Source: Starkeya sp. ORNL1 (GTDB lineage: Bacteria; Pseudomonadota; Alphaproteobacteria; Rhizobiales; Xanthobacteraceae). Taken from it: DNA of 64,000 bases. Position 1 is the stretch's first letter. Each line of letters opens with the position of its first letter. The notes under the pieces are model-generated. The model did not search any database. It was not told the origin of the DNA and saw only the letters and a list, made by a program, of their open reading frames with translations. The DNA is taken from NCBI RefSeq assembly GCF_012971745.1, contig NZ_CP048834.1:1240001-1304000 (forward strand), written 5' to 3'. The position numbers and the translations under genes were made by a program. Below, in pieces: positions 25,781 to 33,873 of this stretch.

Positions 25781-26283
25781 CCCCGCTCCCTCACGTCGGT
25801 CTCGTGTCCGTACGCCTCGACGAGCCGCTTGCGCGCTCGTGCCAATCTGCTCATCACTGTACCGATCGGAACGTTCAATATATCGGCTGTCTCGCGGTAG
25901 GACAGTTCGTCAACGCAGACGAGCAACAACACTTCGCGCTGCTCCCAAGGCAAATCCTCAACTCGTTCGGCAATCTGGGAGAACTCAACGCGGCTAAGCG
26001 CATGACGTTCGCCGTCGATTACCATGTCGCTCGCCTCCGCGCCTTCAACCTCGGCCTGGACCCGCGCTCGTCGCACGCCGTCAATCCAGCAGTTCCTTAT
26101 GATCCGAAAAACCCAGGCATCCAGACGCGTGCCGGGTGTCCAGGAAGATGATTGCAGCAGCGCCCGCTCGCAGGCGCTCTGAACTAGATCATCCGCGAGG
26201 GCGGATGACTGGCAGAGCGCGTAGGCATACCGACGGAGCCGAGGCAACAGCATCGGCAGTTCGCTGCGCACGGACGGTGACAT
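25777..26283 (-). CDS. ECF-family RNA polymerase sigma factor
   Basis: A 168-residue ECF sigma factor with regions 2 and 4. Region 2 reads YAYALCQSSALADDLVQSAC and DAWVFRIIRNCWIDGVRR. Region 4 reads LPWEQREVLLLVCVDELSYR then ETADILNVPIGTVMSRLARA, the helix-turn-helix that recognises the -35 element. It lacks the long extensions of ECF41/ECF42. A GGAATAAAC-N11-TTCGTT motif lies just upstream on its own strand, so it is probably autoregulated. It is divergent from a subtilisin-like protease gene, a pairing that suggests one regulatory module. Confidence 0.9.
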   Translation of the reverse strand: MSPSVRSELPMLLPRLRRYAYALCQSSALADDLVQSACERALLQSSSWTPGTRLDAWVFRIIRNCWIDGVRRARVQAEVEGAEASDMVIDGERHALSRVEFSQIAERVEDLPWEQREVLLLVCVDELSYRETADILNVPIGTVMSRLARARKRLVEAYGHETDVRERG

Positions 26284-26305
26284 CTCAACCCTGCCGATAA
26301 GTACT

Positions 26306-26336
26306 GGAATAACGAACGAGCGGTCCGGTTTATTCC
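26306..26336. promoter_or_regulatory. divergent ECF promoter region between sigma and subtilase genes
   Basis: The minus strand carries GGAATAAAC (26336-26328) and TTCGTT (26316-26311), identical in boxes and spacing to the motif at 23864. The plus strand carries GGAATAACG from 26306 with CGGTTT 11 bases later, a weaker version facing the protease gene. The two -35 boxes form an inverted repeat (GGAATAA...TTATTCC). Autoregulation of the sigma gene and co-control of the protease are inferred. Confidence 0.6.
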
Positions 26337-26421
26337 CCCGGGGATCGCGCAGGGATCAAATCGCTTGCGGTGCCGTTATGTTCCGGGCGCCGCTCGTGAG
26401 GCGTCGTTTGGCAGATCTCAC

Positions 26422-28083
26422 ATGCGCTTATCCCGATATTTGCTTGTGCTGACGGGGCTCGTCGTCCTCGCCGCCATGCTTCCCCTAAAGCCGACGATCG
26501 AGAGGTGGACGCCTGGCGTCAAAACCGCCGCAGCCGACGCAAAGGACGGCAACGGCAATGGCGGCGGCAATGGCGGCGGCAACGGCAATGGCAATGGCGG
26601 CGGCAGTGGCAATGGCAATGGCAATGGCGGCGGCAATGGCAATGGCGGGGCGAAGGGGAATGGGAAGGCCAACGGCAACAGCAAGAAAGCGGGTGTAGAC
26701 GTCGGCGAGGTCGAAGCCCGATCCTCCGGCGTCGCGTTCACCGCTGCTACGGGATTGTATGGCCTGTCCCCTCTTAAAACCTTTATTCTCAAGATAGAGG
26801 CCAAACGCAGCAGAAAAATCGCCCAGGTGTCGACGCCCGGGTTGAGGAGACAGAGCACGAACGCGACAAGGCGAGGCAATCAGGCGGCCGTGCGCAGTTG
26901 GGCAGCCGGGGGAACGGGGTCCACCGCTTCGATGGCGCAATTTTCGGGACCTGCGCGGCGCAGCGGGATCGTCGTGTCTGGTCTGAAATCTGCCGACATC
27001 GCGCGCCTGTCGGCAAAGGGGCTAAGGGTAACACGCGGCACAACCGTCGCGCGCCCCCCGGTTGTCACGTTCCAGCTTCCTACGGGAATGTCATTGCAGG
27101 CCGGACTTCGCGCCGTCTCCGAAGTAAATGCGCAAGCCGTGTCAGATGCCGATGCCTACTATCACACCGACGCCGGCCCCACCGATTGCCCTTCGTGCGC
27201 CGCGGCGCAGGTTCAATGGTCGGGCGCGACCTGCGGCAGGCCGCCTGTGATCGGAATGATCGACACCAAGGTCGACACGGCCCATGAGGCCCTCATTGGC
27301 CAGGACATTGAGGTGGTGGATCTTCCAGGCGGATCGGGTACGTCACGCGCTGAGCATGGAACCGCTATCGCTGCATTGCTGACCGGCAAGCGGGAAAGCG
27401 AAGTTCCCGGCTTGATGCCGCAGGCAAAATTGCTCGCCGTCGATGCCTTTGCCGTTGAAGACGGTGAAGAGCGTGCGGATGTCGTGCATCTGGTCGATGC
27501 GCTTGAAGCGCTGTCACGAAGGGGCGTCCGCCTCGTGAACCTCAGCTTCTCCGGGCCGCCTAATACCGTGCTCAAGCAGGCTATCGATAAAGCCCTGGCG
27601 GAAGGAATGATCTTGGTGGCCGCTGCCGGGAACAATGGTGCGGGTGGCGGCCCAGCATATCCTGCCGCCTATCCCGGCGTCCTCGCCGTTACTGCCGTCG
27701 ATAGCGACGCGCGGATCTATAGTCGCGCCACGCGGGGAGATTACGTCGCGCTCGCTGCCCCGGGCGTGAGGATCAGGACGGCTGCCGCTGGGGGTGGAGA
27801 CACCACGCATTCGGGAACATCATTCGCAGTGCCTTTCGTAACGGTCGCCGTGGCCAGCCTATTGTCACGCGACCCAGCGCTGGATGCCACGGCGGTCTCG
27901 GGATATCTCTCCACGGCAGCCCGCGATCTCGGTCGGCCCGGACGGGACCCTGTTTATGGCTGGGGCTTGCTGCAAACGGCTGGCATATGCGATTGGCCCC
28001 GAGCCGCACCAATGGCGCCGATCGCTGGCGATATGACGCCTGGGGGATCTGCCGAGGGATCTTCCCGCAAGGGTCGGGAATAA
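26422..28083 (+). CDS. secreted subtilisin-like (S8) serine protease with Gly/Asn repeat
   Basis: A 553-residue protein beginning with a signal peptide or membrane anchor (RYLLVLTGLVVLAAMLPL). It is followed by a low-complexity GN/GGGN region of about 45 residues (26545-26680), then an S8 peptidase domain. The catalytic Asp is in GMIDTKVDTAHEAL, the His in AEHGTAIAALLTG, the oxyanion Asn in AAAGNNG and the Ser in HSGTSFAVPFV, so the triad is intact, though DTKVD and HGTAIA differ from the usual DTGVD and HGTHVA. It is divergent from the ECF sigma/anti-sigma pair. It could cleave the anti-sigma factor or an envelope target (inference). Confidence 0.88.
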   Translation: MRLSRYLLVLTGLVVLAAMLPLKPTIERWTPGVKTAAADAKDGNGNGGGNGGGNGNGNGGGSGNGNGNGGGNGNGGAKGNGKANGNSKKAGVDVGEVEARSSGVAFTAATGLYGLSPLKTFILKIEAKRSRKIAQVSTPGLRRQSTNATRRGNQAAVRSWAAGGTGSTASMAQFSGPARRSGIVVSGLKSADIARLSAKGLRVTRGTTVARPPVVTFQLPTGMSLQAGLRAVSEVNAQAVSDADAYYHTDAGPTDCPSCAAAQVQWSGATCGRPPVIGMIDTKVDTAHEALIGQDIEVVDLPGGSGTSRAEHGTAIAALLTGKRESEVPGLMPQAKLLAVDAFAVEDGEERADVVHLVDALEALSRRGVRLVNLSFSGPPNTVLKQAIDKALAEGMILVAAAGNNGAGGGPAYPAAYPGVLAVTAVDSDARIYSRATRGDYVALAAPGVRIRTAAAGGGDTTHSGTSFAVPFVTVAVASLLSRDPALDATAVSGYLSTAARDLGRPGRDPVYGWGLLQTAGICDWPRAAPMAPIAGDMTPGGSAEGSSRKGRE

Positions 28084-28275
28084 ACTCCCTCTCTCATTCG
28101 TTTGCGTCATGAATCCGCGGCACGCATCGCTCGCCAACCTGATTGGTGGGATATGCGCAAACGCGCCCTGCCGTCAGAAGACAGTTAGTCCGATCTGTTC
28201 TCCCGCGAATGTAGTATTCGTGGGGTCTTTGGCGTTTGTACTACCGTATCGTCACAGATTTATATTCATATAATT

Positions 28276-28300
28276 GGAAACTTTACACTCTGGTCGCGTT
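28276..28300 (+). promoter_or_regulatory. EcfG-like promoter candidate, GGAAA-N16-CGTT
   Basis: GGAAA at 28276-28280 and CGTT at 28297-28300 with a 16-base spacer, one base off GGAAC. It lies 31 bases before the DUF1236 gene at 28332. Confidence 0.4.
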
Positions 28301-28331
28301 CTACATTCTCTTTCGGCAAATGGAGTGCAAC

Positions 28332-28724
28332 ATGAACAAAATTCTTCTCGTGAGTGCCGTTGCGTTGAGCGGCCTTCTCGTTCCCGCCGAGGCGTTCGCC
28401 CAGGAAGGCGCGGTGCCAGGTGCAATTGGTGGCGCGGCAGCGGGCGCGGTTATCGGCGGACCAGTGGGTGCCGTGGTGGGGGGCGTCGCGGGCGCTACCG
28501 TGGGTGCGGCGGCCACCCCGCCGGCCGAAGTACGTACCTACGTGATTCATGAAGACGCCCCTTCGGTCCGTGTAGAGCGCGAAGTGGTGGTCGGTTCGGA
28601 ACTGCCTGACACCGTGGTCCTGCGGTCCGTACCCAAATACGAAACGTATAGCTACGCCGTGGTGAATGATCGCCGCGTCATCGTCGAGGCCAAGACCCGC
28701 AAGGTCGTCCAGATCGTCGAGTGA
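28332..28724 (+). CDS. secreted DUF1236 protein with glycine-zipper (copy 2 of 3)
   Basis: A 130-residue protein with a signal peptide (MNKILLVSAVALSGLLVPAE, cleavage at AFAQ). A glycine/alanine-rich segment (GAIGGAAAGAVIGGPVGAVV, glycine-zipper type) precedes the DUF1236 core (YVIHEDAPSVRVEREVVVGS, ELPDTVVL, then DRRVIVEAKTRKVVQIVE). The core is nearly the same as in copy 1, so the two are recent duplicates plus an insertion. The glycine zipper could insert into or associate with membranes. GGAG lies in good distance from the ATG. A candidate stress promoter sits upstream. Confidence 0.87.
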   Translation: MNKILLVSAVALSGLLVPAEAFAQEGAVPGAIGGAAAGAVIGGPVGAVVGGVAGATVGAAATPPAEVRTYVIHEDAPSVRVEREVVVGSELPDTVVLRSVPKYETYSYAVVNDRRVIVEAKTRKVVQIVE

Positions 28725-28778
28725 CCCTGTAAGCGTGTAAGGCCGCACGTTCACGCCAACTCATCCATGGAGGATAAG

Positions 28779-29552
28779 ATGCGGAAACTCGCTATCACGG
28801 CGAGCACGTTGGTTCCAGCGATGTTGTTCGCCGGGACGCTTGCGGCGCAGACCCCGTTGCCGCAGGAGCAGCAGCGTGGCCCTGCGGCTTCCGAGGCGCC
28901 GAAAAGCCCAGGCGCGGGCAGCGGCAAGACGGAACCGGGCGCAGCTGGCAACGCACAGCGCGCCCCCGACGCAAGCGGTGGCGAAAGCGCGCGAGGCAAC
29001 GAGCAACCCATGTCGCGACAGAAGAGCGGCGCGGCTCCATCCAAGGAGATGGAACAGCGGCAGGGCAAGGAAGGCACCGCGCCATCGAAGGAGATGCAGC
29101 AACAAGGCAAGACGGAAGACGCCACTCCTTCAAAGAAGAAGACGCAGGACGCCCAGCGGCAGGATGAGAGTTCGCCGAACAGTGCCCAGCGCAAGCCGGA
29201 CACGTCATCAACCCAGGAGACCCAGCGCAGCAAGACCGAAACAGAGCAGCGCTCCGGCAGCAAGCAGGGCTCCGACGTGGAGACCACTGGGAGCGTTGGT
29301 ATCACCGCCGAGAAGCGCACAACCATCCGCGAGACGATCACGCGAGAGCGTGTGACGCCGATACGCGACGTGAATTTCTCAGTGAACGTCGGCATCGAAG
29401 TGCCGCGGACGATTGAGCTTCGCCCGCTGCCCGCACGGGTGATCGAGATCGTCCCGCAATATCGGCGGTACCGTTACTTCATCCTCGCCGACGGGCGGAT
29501 CGTCATCGTCGAGCCGGCGTCGTACAAGATCGTCTACATCATCACGGCTTGA
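28779..29552 (+). CDS. secreted DUF1236 protein with long polar linker (copy 3 of 3)
   Basis: A 257-residue protein with a signal peptide (MRKLAITASTLVPAMLFAGT) followed by about 140 residues rich in Gln, Lys, Ser, Glu and Pro, with APSKEM-type repeats. A C-terminal DUF1236-type domain follows (TTIRETITRERVTPIRDVNF, then GIEVPRTIELRPLP and YRYFILADGRIVIVEP). The linker is disordered-looking and could span the periplasm or bind cell wall (inference). GGAGGATAAG precedes the ATG. It lies 54 bases after copy 2 and is probably co-transcribed with it. Confidence 0.85.
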   Translation: MRKLAITASTLVPAMLFAGTLAAQTPLPQEQQRGPAASEAPKSPGAGSGKTEPGAAGNAQRAPDASGGESARGNEQPMSRQKSGAAPSKEMEQRQGKEGTAPSKEMQQQGKTEDATPSKKKTQDAQRQDESSPNSAQRKPDTSSTQETQRSKTETEQRSGSKQGSDVETTGSVGITAEKRTTIRETITRERVTPIRDVNFSVNVGIEVPRTIELRPLPARVIEIVPQYRRYRYFILADGRIVIVEPASYKIVYIITA

Positions 29553-29598
29553 ACCCAACAGGTGTTGCTCCCCGAGGGGCGCTCGGGAAGCAGCCTGT

Positions 29599-29634
29599 GC
29601 CGCCCGGCAGCATCGTTGCCCGCTGCCGGGCGGC
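29599..29634 (+). terminator. strong 13-bp hairpin downstream of DUF1236 gene
   Basis: GCCGCCCGGCAGC pairs with GCTGCCGGGCGGC around a 10-base loop. It lies 47 bases after the stop of the DUF1236 gene. No T-tract follows, so efficient intrinsic termination is uncertain. Confidence 0.6.
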
Positions 29635-29701
29635 CGCGCAAACCAAAAGCATAGCTTTGTGCGGTCCGCCTCTTAGATCTTCACGTGCATTGGAGAAGAG
29701 A

Positions 29702-29893
29702 ATGACAGATCAGCATCACTTGCTTAAATCTCTTCGAACCTTGATGAGCGAAATCGAAGATATTCAGTCTAAGGCTGCGACCTGCGTCGCGGCTGAAGAG
29801 CGAGTTGCCCTGGAGGCCGAGCTTCAAAGTCTGATCAATCGGAAAGTGGCCGTTGAAGAGGAAATCAATCAGACGACAGGAGCTTTTAGGTAG
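29702..29893 (+). CDS. small coiled-coil hypothetical protein
   Basis: A 63-residue, mostly helical protein (MTDQHHLLKSLRTLMSEIED then EERVALEAELQSLINRKVAV) with heptad-like spacing of Leu and Ile, suggesting a short coiled coil. GGAGAAGAG precedes the ATG directly. It is less GC-rich than its neighbours. Function unknown. Confidence 0.65.
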   Translation: MTDQHHLLKSLRTLMSEIEDIQSKAATCVAAEERVALEAELQSLINRKVAVEEEINQTTGAFR

Positions 29894-30087
29894 CTAACGC
29901 GGCGCTCACATAGTGGAGTATCGCCGAATCACTACAACAACACTGCAAGAGTATCGATAGATTGGGATGACACTGTATTAATTTGTATTAGAATGTGATA
30001 TTGACTCCAGTATATGCGTTTAATCTGCTGAACTTATGCTGTCTATCTGAGTTGTAATTGCATCGTTCAGATGATTTGGAGGATAAA

Positions 30088-30417
30088 ATGTCAAGAATCG
30101 CGATCGCTGCTCTCGCACTTGCCGCCTGCGGCCTCGCCAGTGCCGCTAGTGCTGCGCCGCTCACTGTGGGCTCGCATATGTCGCTCAACAGCTCGACGGA
30201 AAACGTGCGTGTCGTCTGCCGCGAGAAGACCGTCTGGCGCACGAATAAATGGGGTCAGTCGAAGCGCGTCACCGTGCGCGATTGTGATCGCATGGGCCGG
30301 GGCCCCGGCTATTACGGTGCCGACCGTCCGCGCTACGCAGAGCCTCGCCGGGGCGGTCGCTATTATCACAATGGGCAGTATTACTCCGACCCAAGCTTCA
30401 CTGTCCGGATCCGCTGA
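30088..30417 (+). CDS. small secreted hypothetical protein, Arg/Tyr-rich
   Basis: A 109-residue protein with a signal peptide (MSRIAIAALALAACGLASAA, cleavage at SAAP). The mature part has two cysteines (VVCREKTVW and VRDCDRMGRG) that could form a disulfide, and a C-terminal Gly/Arg/Tyr-rich tail (GRYYHNGQYYSDP). GGAGGATAAA precedes the ATG. The leader is AT-rich. I do not recognise the family; a periplasmic location is likely. Confidence 0.75.
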   Translation: MSRIAIAALALAACGLASAASAAPLTVGSHMSLNSSTENVRVVCREKTVWRTNKWGQSKRVTVRDCDRMGRGPGYYGADRPRYAEPRRGGRYYHNGQYYSDPSFTVRIR

Positions 30418-30526
30418 CCCTCGGTCGCGCGTCCAGAGTGGCGATGAGGAATCCTCGTCGCCACTCGCCTGGGGGCGCAGCTTAGAGTTTCGTGTTGCCT
30501 TGGTTGGGTCGATCCGTGGAGTTTCG

Positions 30527-30760
30527 ATGCCGACGTACACGCTCAGAGTTGAAGAAGACGGGTCCGACGAAGAAGTCGAACTGATGGACGATGCTGCTGC
30601 CTGGTCCGCGTTGGTCGCCTGGAGCGCGGAGATCCTGAAGGACATAGATGGAAAGCTTCCACCGCACCCAGAGTTGACGTTCTCAATTACCGAAGGCGAG
30701 CGCGTGGTTGCGGACCTCCGTGTTTGCGCGAACCGGCCATCACAGTTTCCGCAATCATAG
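30527..30760 (+). CDS. DUF6894 family small protein (copy 3 of 3)
   Basis: A 77-residue protein, MPTYTLRVEEDGSDEEV onwards, with DDAAAWSALVAWSAEILKD and GKLPPHPELTF. It matches copy 1 (931) most closely and shows the same helix and turn. The start lies after a weak GTGGAG. It follows the secreted Arg/Tyr-rich protein by about 110 bases on the same strand. Function unknown; a stress role is suggested by the neighbours. Confidence 0.75.
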   Translation: MPTYTLRVEEDGSDEEVELMDDAAAWSALVAWSAEILKDIDGKLPPHPELTFSITEGERVVADLRVCANRPSQFPQS

Positions 30761-30844
30761 GCGTGTGGGTAGGCCCGGAAGGGGAACTATCTTGCCTATC
30801 GCTTGTTCACTCCGCACATCTTTTGAACAAATCGGATGGTTGTC

Positions 30845-31159
30845 ATGAAGCGCGTTTCCGTTGCCGCGGTCGCTTTCGCTATGAGTTGCGCCGCCGCCTT
30901 CGCCCAGGCCCCAGCGGCTAACCCAGATCCCGCGACGCCCGCTACAAACAACCCGGACACCAATCGCCCGGCGATGCCGGCGAAGGGAGCCAACAGCTTC
31001 ACGGAAGCTCAGGCTAAGTCCCGCATCGAAGCAAAGGGATTTACTCATGTAACTAACCTCGCCAAGGATAAAGATGGTGTCTGGCGAGGAAAAGCTACAA
31101 AGGGCGGCACCTCTCACGACGTCGCACTCGACTACCAGGGGAATGTATTCCCGCATTGA
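30845..31159 (+). CDS. secreted PepSY-like small protein
   Basis: A 104-residue protein with a signal peptide (MKRVSVAAVAFAMSCAAAFA). A Pro/Asn/Ala-rich linker follows, then a compact domain: SFTEAQAKSRIEAKGFTHVT, NLAKDKDGVWRGKATKGG and DVALDYQGNVF. This is the PepSY-like fold, in which the helix is followed by a curved sheet. PepSY domains often inhibit proteases, which is of interest near a secreted S8 protease, but that is only a suggestion. An upstream ATG at 30836 is possible. Confidence 0.78.
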   Translation: MKRVSVAAVAFAMSCAAAFAQAPAANPDPATPATNNPDTNRPAMPAKGANSFTEAQAKSRIEAKGFTHVTNLAKDKDGVWRGKATKGGTSHDVALDYQGNVFPH

Positions 31160-31188
31160 GAATGAATCGTGTCGATGGAGGAAGTGCG

Positions 31189-31809
31189 ATGACGACTATT
31201 TCCGGACTGTTTGACAATTACGACGACGCCCTCACTGCGACGAACAAACTCCAGGCATTGGGTATCGATCGTGCAAATATCAGCATCGTGGCTAACAATA
31301 CGGATGACTGGTACAGCCGCCGGACGGGGAGCGCTGACACCGAGAGCGAAGCTGGAGAGGACGCGGCCAAAGGCGCCGGTGTAGGCGCTGTCGTCGGCGG
31401 AGCCGGCGGTCTTCTCGCGGGACTGGGCCTGCTCGCCATACCGGGAATCGGTCCTGTCGTGGCGGCCGGCTGGCTTGCCGCCACCGCAGCCGGTGCGGTG
31501 GCTGGTGCGGCTGCCGGCGGCGCCGTCGGCGGCATAGTCGGCGCGATGACATCGGAAGGTGTCCCGGAGACCGAAGCCAATGTTTATGCCGAAGGTGTTC
31601 GCCGCGGTGGAACTCTCGTATCGGCCCGTGTCGATGACAGTCGGGCAGCTGAAGCGCGCGCGATCCTGAACGCCAACAGGGCGGTTGACCTAACCGCGCG
31701 CGAACGCTCCTACCGTGAATCGGGGTGGTCGCGCTTCGACCCAGACGCGCCGACCTATACGGCAGAAGAAGTAGCCCGTGAACGGAGCCGGTATGGTTCC
31801 ACGGTCTAA
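31189..31809 (+). CDS. general stress protein with GSP17M-type domain and glycine zipper
   Basis: A 206-residue protein. The N-terminal domain (ISGLFDNYDDALTATNKLQA then IDRANISIVANNTDDWY) is the YflT/general-stress-protein-17M type fold, in which a ferredoxin-like domain is followed by a glycine-rich hydrophobic stretch (GAGVGAVVGGAGGLLAGLGL and GAVAGAAAGGAVGGIVGAMT). The glycine zipper suggests membrane association. A C-terminal segment repeats the first domain (TEANVYAEGVRRGGTLVSAR). GGAGGAAGTGCG precedes the ATG. This family is induced by heat or salt in several bacteria. Confidence 0.82.
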   Translation: MTTISGLFDNYDDALTATNKLQALGIDRANISIVANNTDDWYSRRTGSADTESEAGEDAAKGAGVGAVVGGAGGLLAGLGLLAIPGIGPVVAAGWLAATAAGAVAGAAAGGAVGGIVGAMTSEGVPETEANVYAEGVRRGGTLVSARVDDSRAAEARAILNANRAVDLTARERSYRESGWSRFDPDAPTYTAEEVARERSRYGSTV

Positions 31810-31834
31810 GGCTGACTGAAAATTGGCGAGACGA

Positions 31835-31872
31835 GGCTCGCTCTCAGATTGCGGAGAGCGAGCCTTGTTATA
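31835..31872 (+). terminator. intrinsic terminator after the GSP17M-type gene
   Basis: GGCTCGCTCTC pairs perfectly with GAGAGCGAGCC around an 8-base loop and is followed by TTGTTATAT. It lies 26 bases after the stop of the stress-protein gene. Confidence 0.75.
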
Positions 31873-31916
31873 TCCGCCGTTTTACTGGGTCATCAGTGAG
31901 CAGGGAGCGCGTCGCG

Positions 31917-32126
31917 ATGCATGAGATCTATCGCATCGTCGGCCAAGAGGGCGCCTGGCATGTGGTCCAGGAAGCCGGCTTGGGAATGGCCTATACGACC
32001 AAGGAAGCCGCATTCGAAGCGGCTGTGAGCGCGGCCACCAACGCGATTGAGGCGGGGCATGATGTAACCATCCGCGTGCCTACGACGCGGACTGGCGAAA
32101 GTCAGGTGGGTGGCCAAAGCGACTGA
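31917..32126 (+). CDS. DUF2188-like small protein
   Basis: A 69-residue protein starting MHEIYRIVGQEGAWHVVQ. The pattern of a strand, a GAWHVVQE strand, a YTTKEAAFEAAVSAATNAIE helix and a VTIRV strand matches the DUF2188/small stress-protein shape found across Rhizobiales. GGGAG is upstream. Function unknown. Confidence 0.68.
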   Translation: MHEIYRIVGQEGAWHVVQEAGLGMAYTTKEAAFEAAVSAATNAIEAGHDVTIRVPTTRTGESQVGGQSD

Positions 32127-32229
32127 CAAGCCAATTCTCAGGGCCGACCTTGTCTCGCTCGTTGGGCCTAGCGATCACTAGTGCCGCGCGAAGTGCTCAT
32201 AGCGTCAACGATGTCGAGCTGGCGCAGAG

Positions 32230-32466
32230 CTAGTTCGCCAACCGGGCGCGCAGCTCCGGCAGTGATCTGAGAGCGAAGTCGATCAGATCGTCTTGATTGC
32301 CGAGGTCCGTATCTACGCCCTCCATGATCGCCAGGGCAAGCCTCTTCCGCAGATCATCACTTGGCGGCGAACCCGTCGCCCGGCACGCCTTTTCCATCGC
32401 CACATCTAAGCATTGCACAAGATAGGCGATTGTCTCCGGATCATAACCTCTGCCGCTGAATGGCAT
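32230..32466 (-). CDS. small helical hypothetical protein
   Basis: A 78-residue protein starting MPFSGRGYDPETIAYLVQCL, which has the layout of a family common in Rhizobiales (a YDPET motif followed by two amphipathic helices and LPELRARL). An ATG 54 bases upstream is possible but adds an Arg/Pro-rich stretch. Function unknown. Confidence 0.6.
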   Translation of the reverse strand: MPFSGRGYDPETIAYLVQCLDVAMEKACRATGSPPSDDLRKRLALAIMEGVDTDLGNQDDLIDFALRSLPELRARLAN

Positions 32467-32773
32467 GGCCCTGACTCCCGCGTTCCGCCGAGGTCTCGGC
32501 GTTCGAACAGTGAATCCCAATTACCAGATCACCTAATGGCCGCGCCATCAATGGGCGGCATTTTCATTCAGAGACCATTGCCCTCGGAGCCACCGGCTGC
32601 GGCCGACGGAGAGAAAAGACCTGTCTGCCTCGTGCGGCGACCGCTTCGACCGCTTCGTAGCCCCGGTCAAATTCTCGTAGGCGACCCCATTGTGAGAAAC
32701 AGGCCCACCGCTGCGGAATTATCGTTTCCGGAAGGGTGGCCAACCCTGGCTGCCCAGTCAGAGGAGACGTTCC

Positions 32774-33187
32774 ATGTGCGATTACAGCCTTGAGTCTGTC
32801 GCCTCCCGACCAGCTGAGGTCGGAGACAAACTGGTTTCGAGCCTCTTTACGAACTCGGGAACGCGCGGATTCGCCGCCGTCGGTGAACCGGAATGCGCGG
32901 TCTGCCTGCTTCCCGGAACGGAACTGGCCTTCGAAAACCAGGTTGAGTTTGAAGGGCGGTTTGGCTTCTTCTCGACCCGTAAGATCAACCAGACCGTTGC
33001 GCGGTTCCGCCATATCAATGAGAACATTCCGCGCGTGCACCATGACGCGCTAGAGTTCGCCGACGGAAGAATTGTCCTCCTTACGCAACTGAAGGATGGG
33101 CAGTTCGCGCAGGTGCTACAGCTGCCTGCGGATCCACATGTGGAGAAGTCGACGCCGGACGCCGAGAGTCAATCTGTTCTCGTTTGA
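32774..33187 (+). CDS. conserved hypothetical protein (MCDYSL family)
   Basis: A 137-residue protein beginning MCDYSLESVASRPAEVGDKL and continuing NSGTRGFAAVGEPECAVCLL and PGTELAFENQVEFE. This start is strikingly conserved among Rhizobiales proteins of unknown function. The rest is beta-rich with no membrane segment or signal peptide. GAGGAGACG precedes the ATG. The regular cysteines (Cys2, then CAVC) might bind metal. I know no assigned role. Confidence 0.75.
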   Translation: MCDYSLESVASRPAEVGDKLVSSLFTNSGTRGFAAVGEPECAVCLLPGTELAFENQVEFEGRFGFFSTRKINQTVARFRHINENIPRVHHDALEFADGRIVLLTQLKDGQFAQVLQLPADPHVEKSTPDAESQSVLV

Positions 33188-33259
33188 AGAACTGTGCAAC
33201 GGACCTCGTCGACCGCTGCATGAGCTTATTTGGACCCTCGACGACGAACCTTAAGGAAA

Positions 33260-33284
33260 GGGCCGCTCACGAACGGAGCGGCCC
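33260..33284. terminator. 9-bp GC hairpin
   Basis: GGGCCGCTC pairs with GAGCGGCCC around a 7-base loop, about 70 bases downstream of the preceding gene. No T-tract follows, so it may be a 3'-end stabiliser or leader structure of the next gene. Confidence 0.5.
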
Positions 33285-33350
33285 TGGAACAGAAAGCTTC
33301 CCCGCCGCTTGGTAATCGAGCCGCACGCACAGGCGGCAGGGAGGAAACCA

Positions 33351-33773
33351 ATGTCACGCACCATAATGGCCATCGCCGCGACACTCGCGCTTACGGGCAC
33401 TGCCTACGCCGGCCCATGCACCGACCGGATCACACAGATCGAAAAGTCCATGAACACCTCCGACGCCGGATCGGGACCGACCAATATGGGCTCGCCGAGT
33501 GCCGGCGGTTCCGGCGCGCCGTCGGGCCAAGCGGCCCAGACGCCGGGAACGAGTGCTACACCGGCGATGAACGCTACCGTTGGCAACAAGGCGGCGTCTC
33601 CGGCTGATGTCCGAGCCCAGACGCAGGGTAATCCGACTGCAGCGCAAGGCGGTAGCGATCAGTCCAAGCAATTGAGCGATGCGCTCGCCACAGCCAAAGC
33701 TGCAGATGCCAAGGGCGACGCTGCCGCGTGCGGCAAGGCGCTCGACGAGGCGCAAAAGTTCATTAAGAGCTGA
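33351..33773 (+). CDS. small secreted hypothetical protein
   Basis: A 140-residue protein with a signal peptide (MSRTIMAIAATLALTGTAYA, cleavage before GPC). The mature part begins CTDRITQIEKSM, continues with a low-complexity Gly/Ser/Ala/Pro-rich linker and ends with a helical domain LSDALATAKAADAKGDAAAC then KALDEAQKFIKS. One cysteine at each end could pair. GGGAGG precedes the ATG. The C-terminal helix recalls small periplasmic helical bundles. Function unknown. Confidence 0.75.
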   Translation: MSRTIMAIAATLALTGTAYAGPCTDRITQIEKSMNTSDAGSGPTNMGSPSAGGSGAPSGQAAQTPGTSATPAMNATVGNKAASPADVRAQTQGNPTAAQGGSDQSKQLSDALATAKAADAKGDAAACGKALDEAQKFIKS

Positions 33774-33873
33774 GTGTCAGGAGCTCGCCGCGCGCATCCG
33801 CGGACCGCACGAGCGCGAGATCGCCGAGGCTGCAATCTCCGCACGGAGGAGTGCAGCGGCGCCAACCGGCGGG

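Noticed and set aside
26545..26680. Repetitive GGCAATGGC tract, considered as minisatellite or CRISPR-like array
   Set aside because: It is in frame within the subtilase gene and encodes a Gly/Asn-rich linker; units are short and without spacers.
33281..33306. GGAAC-N16-GCTT before the secreted protein gene at 33351, considered as EcfG promoter
   Set aside because: The -10 core differs in two positions from CGTT and overlaps the hairpin region.
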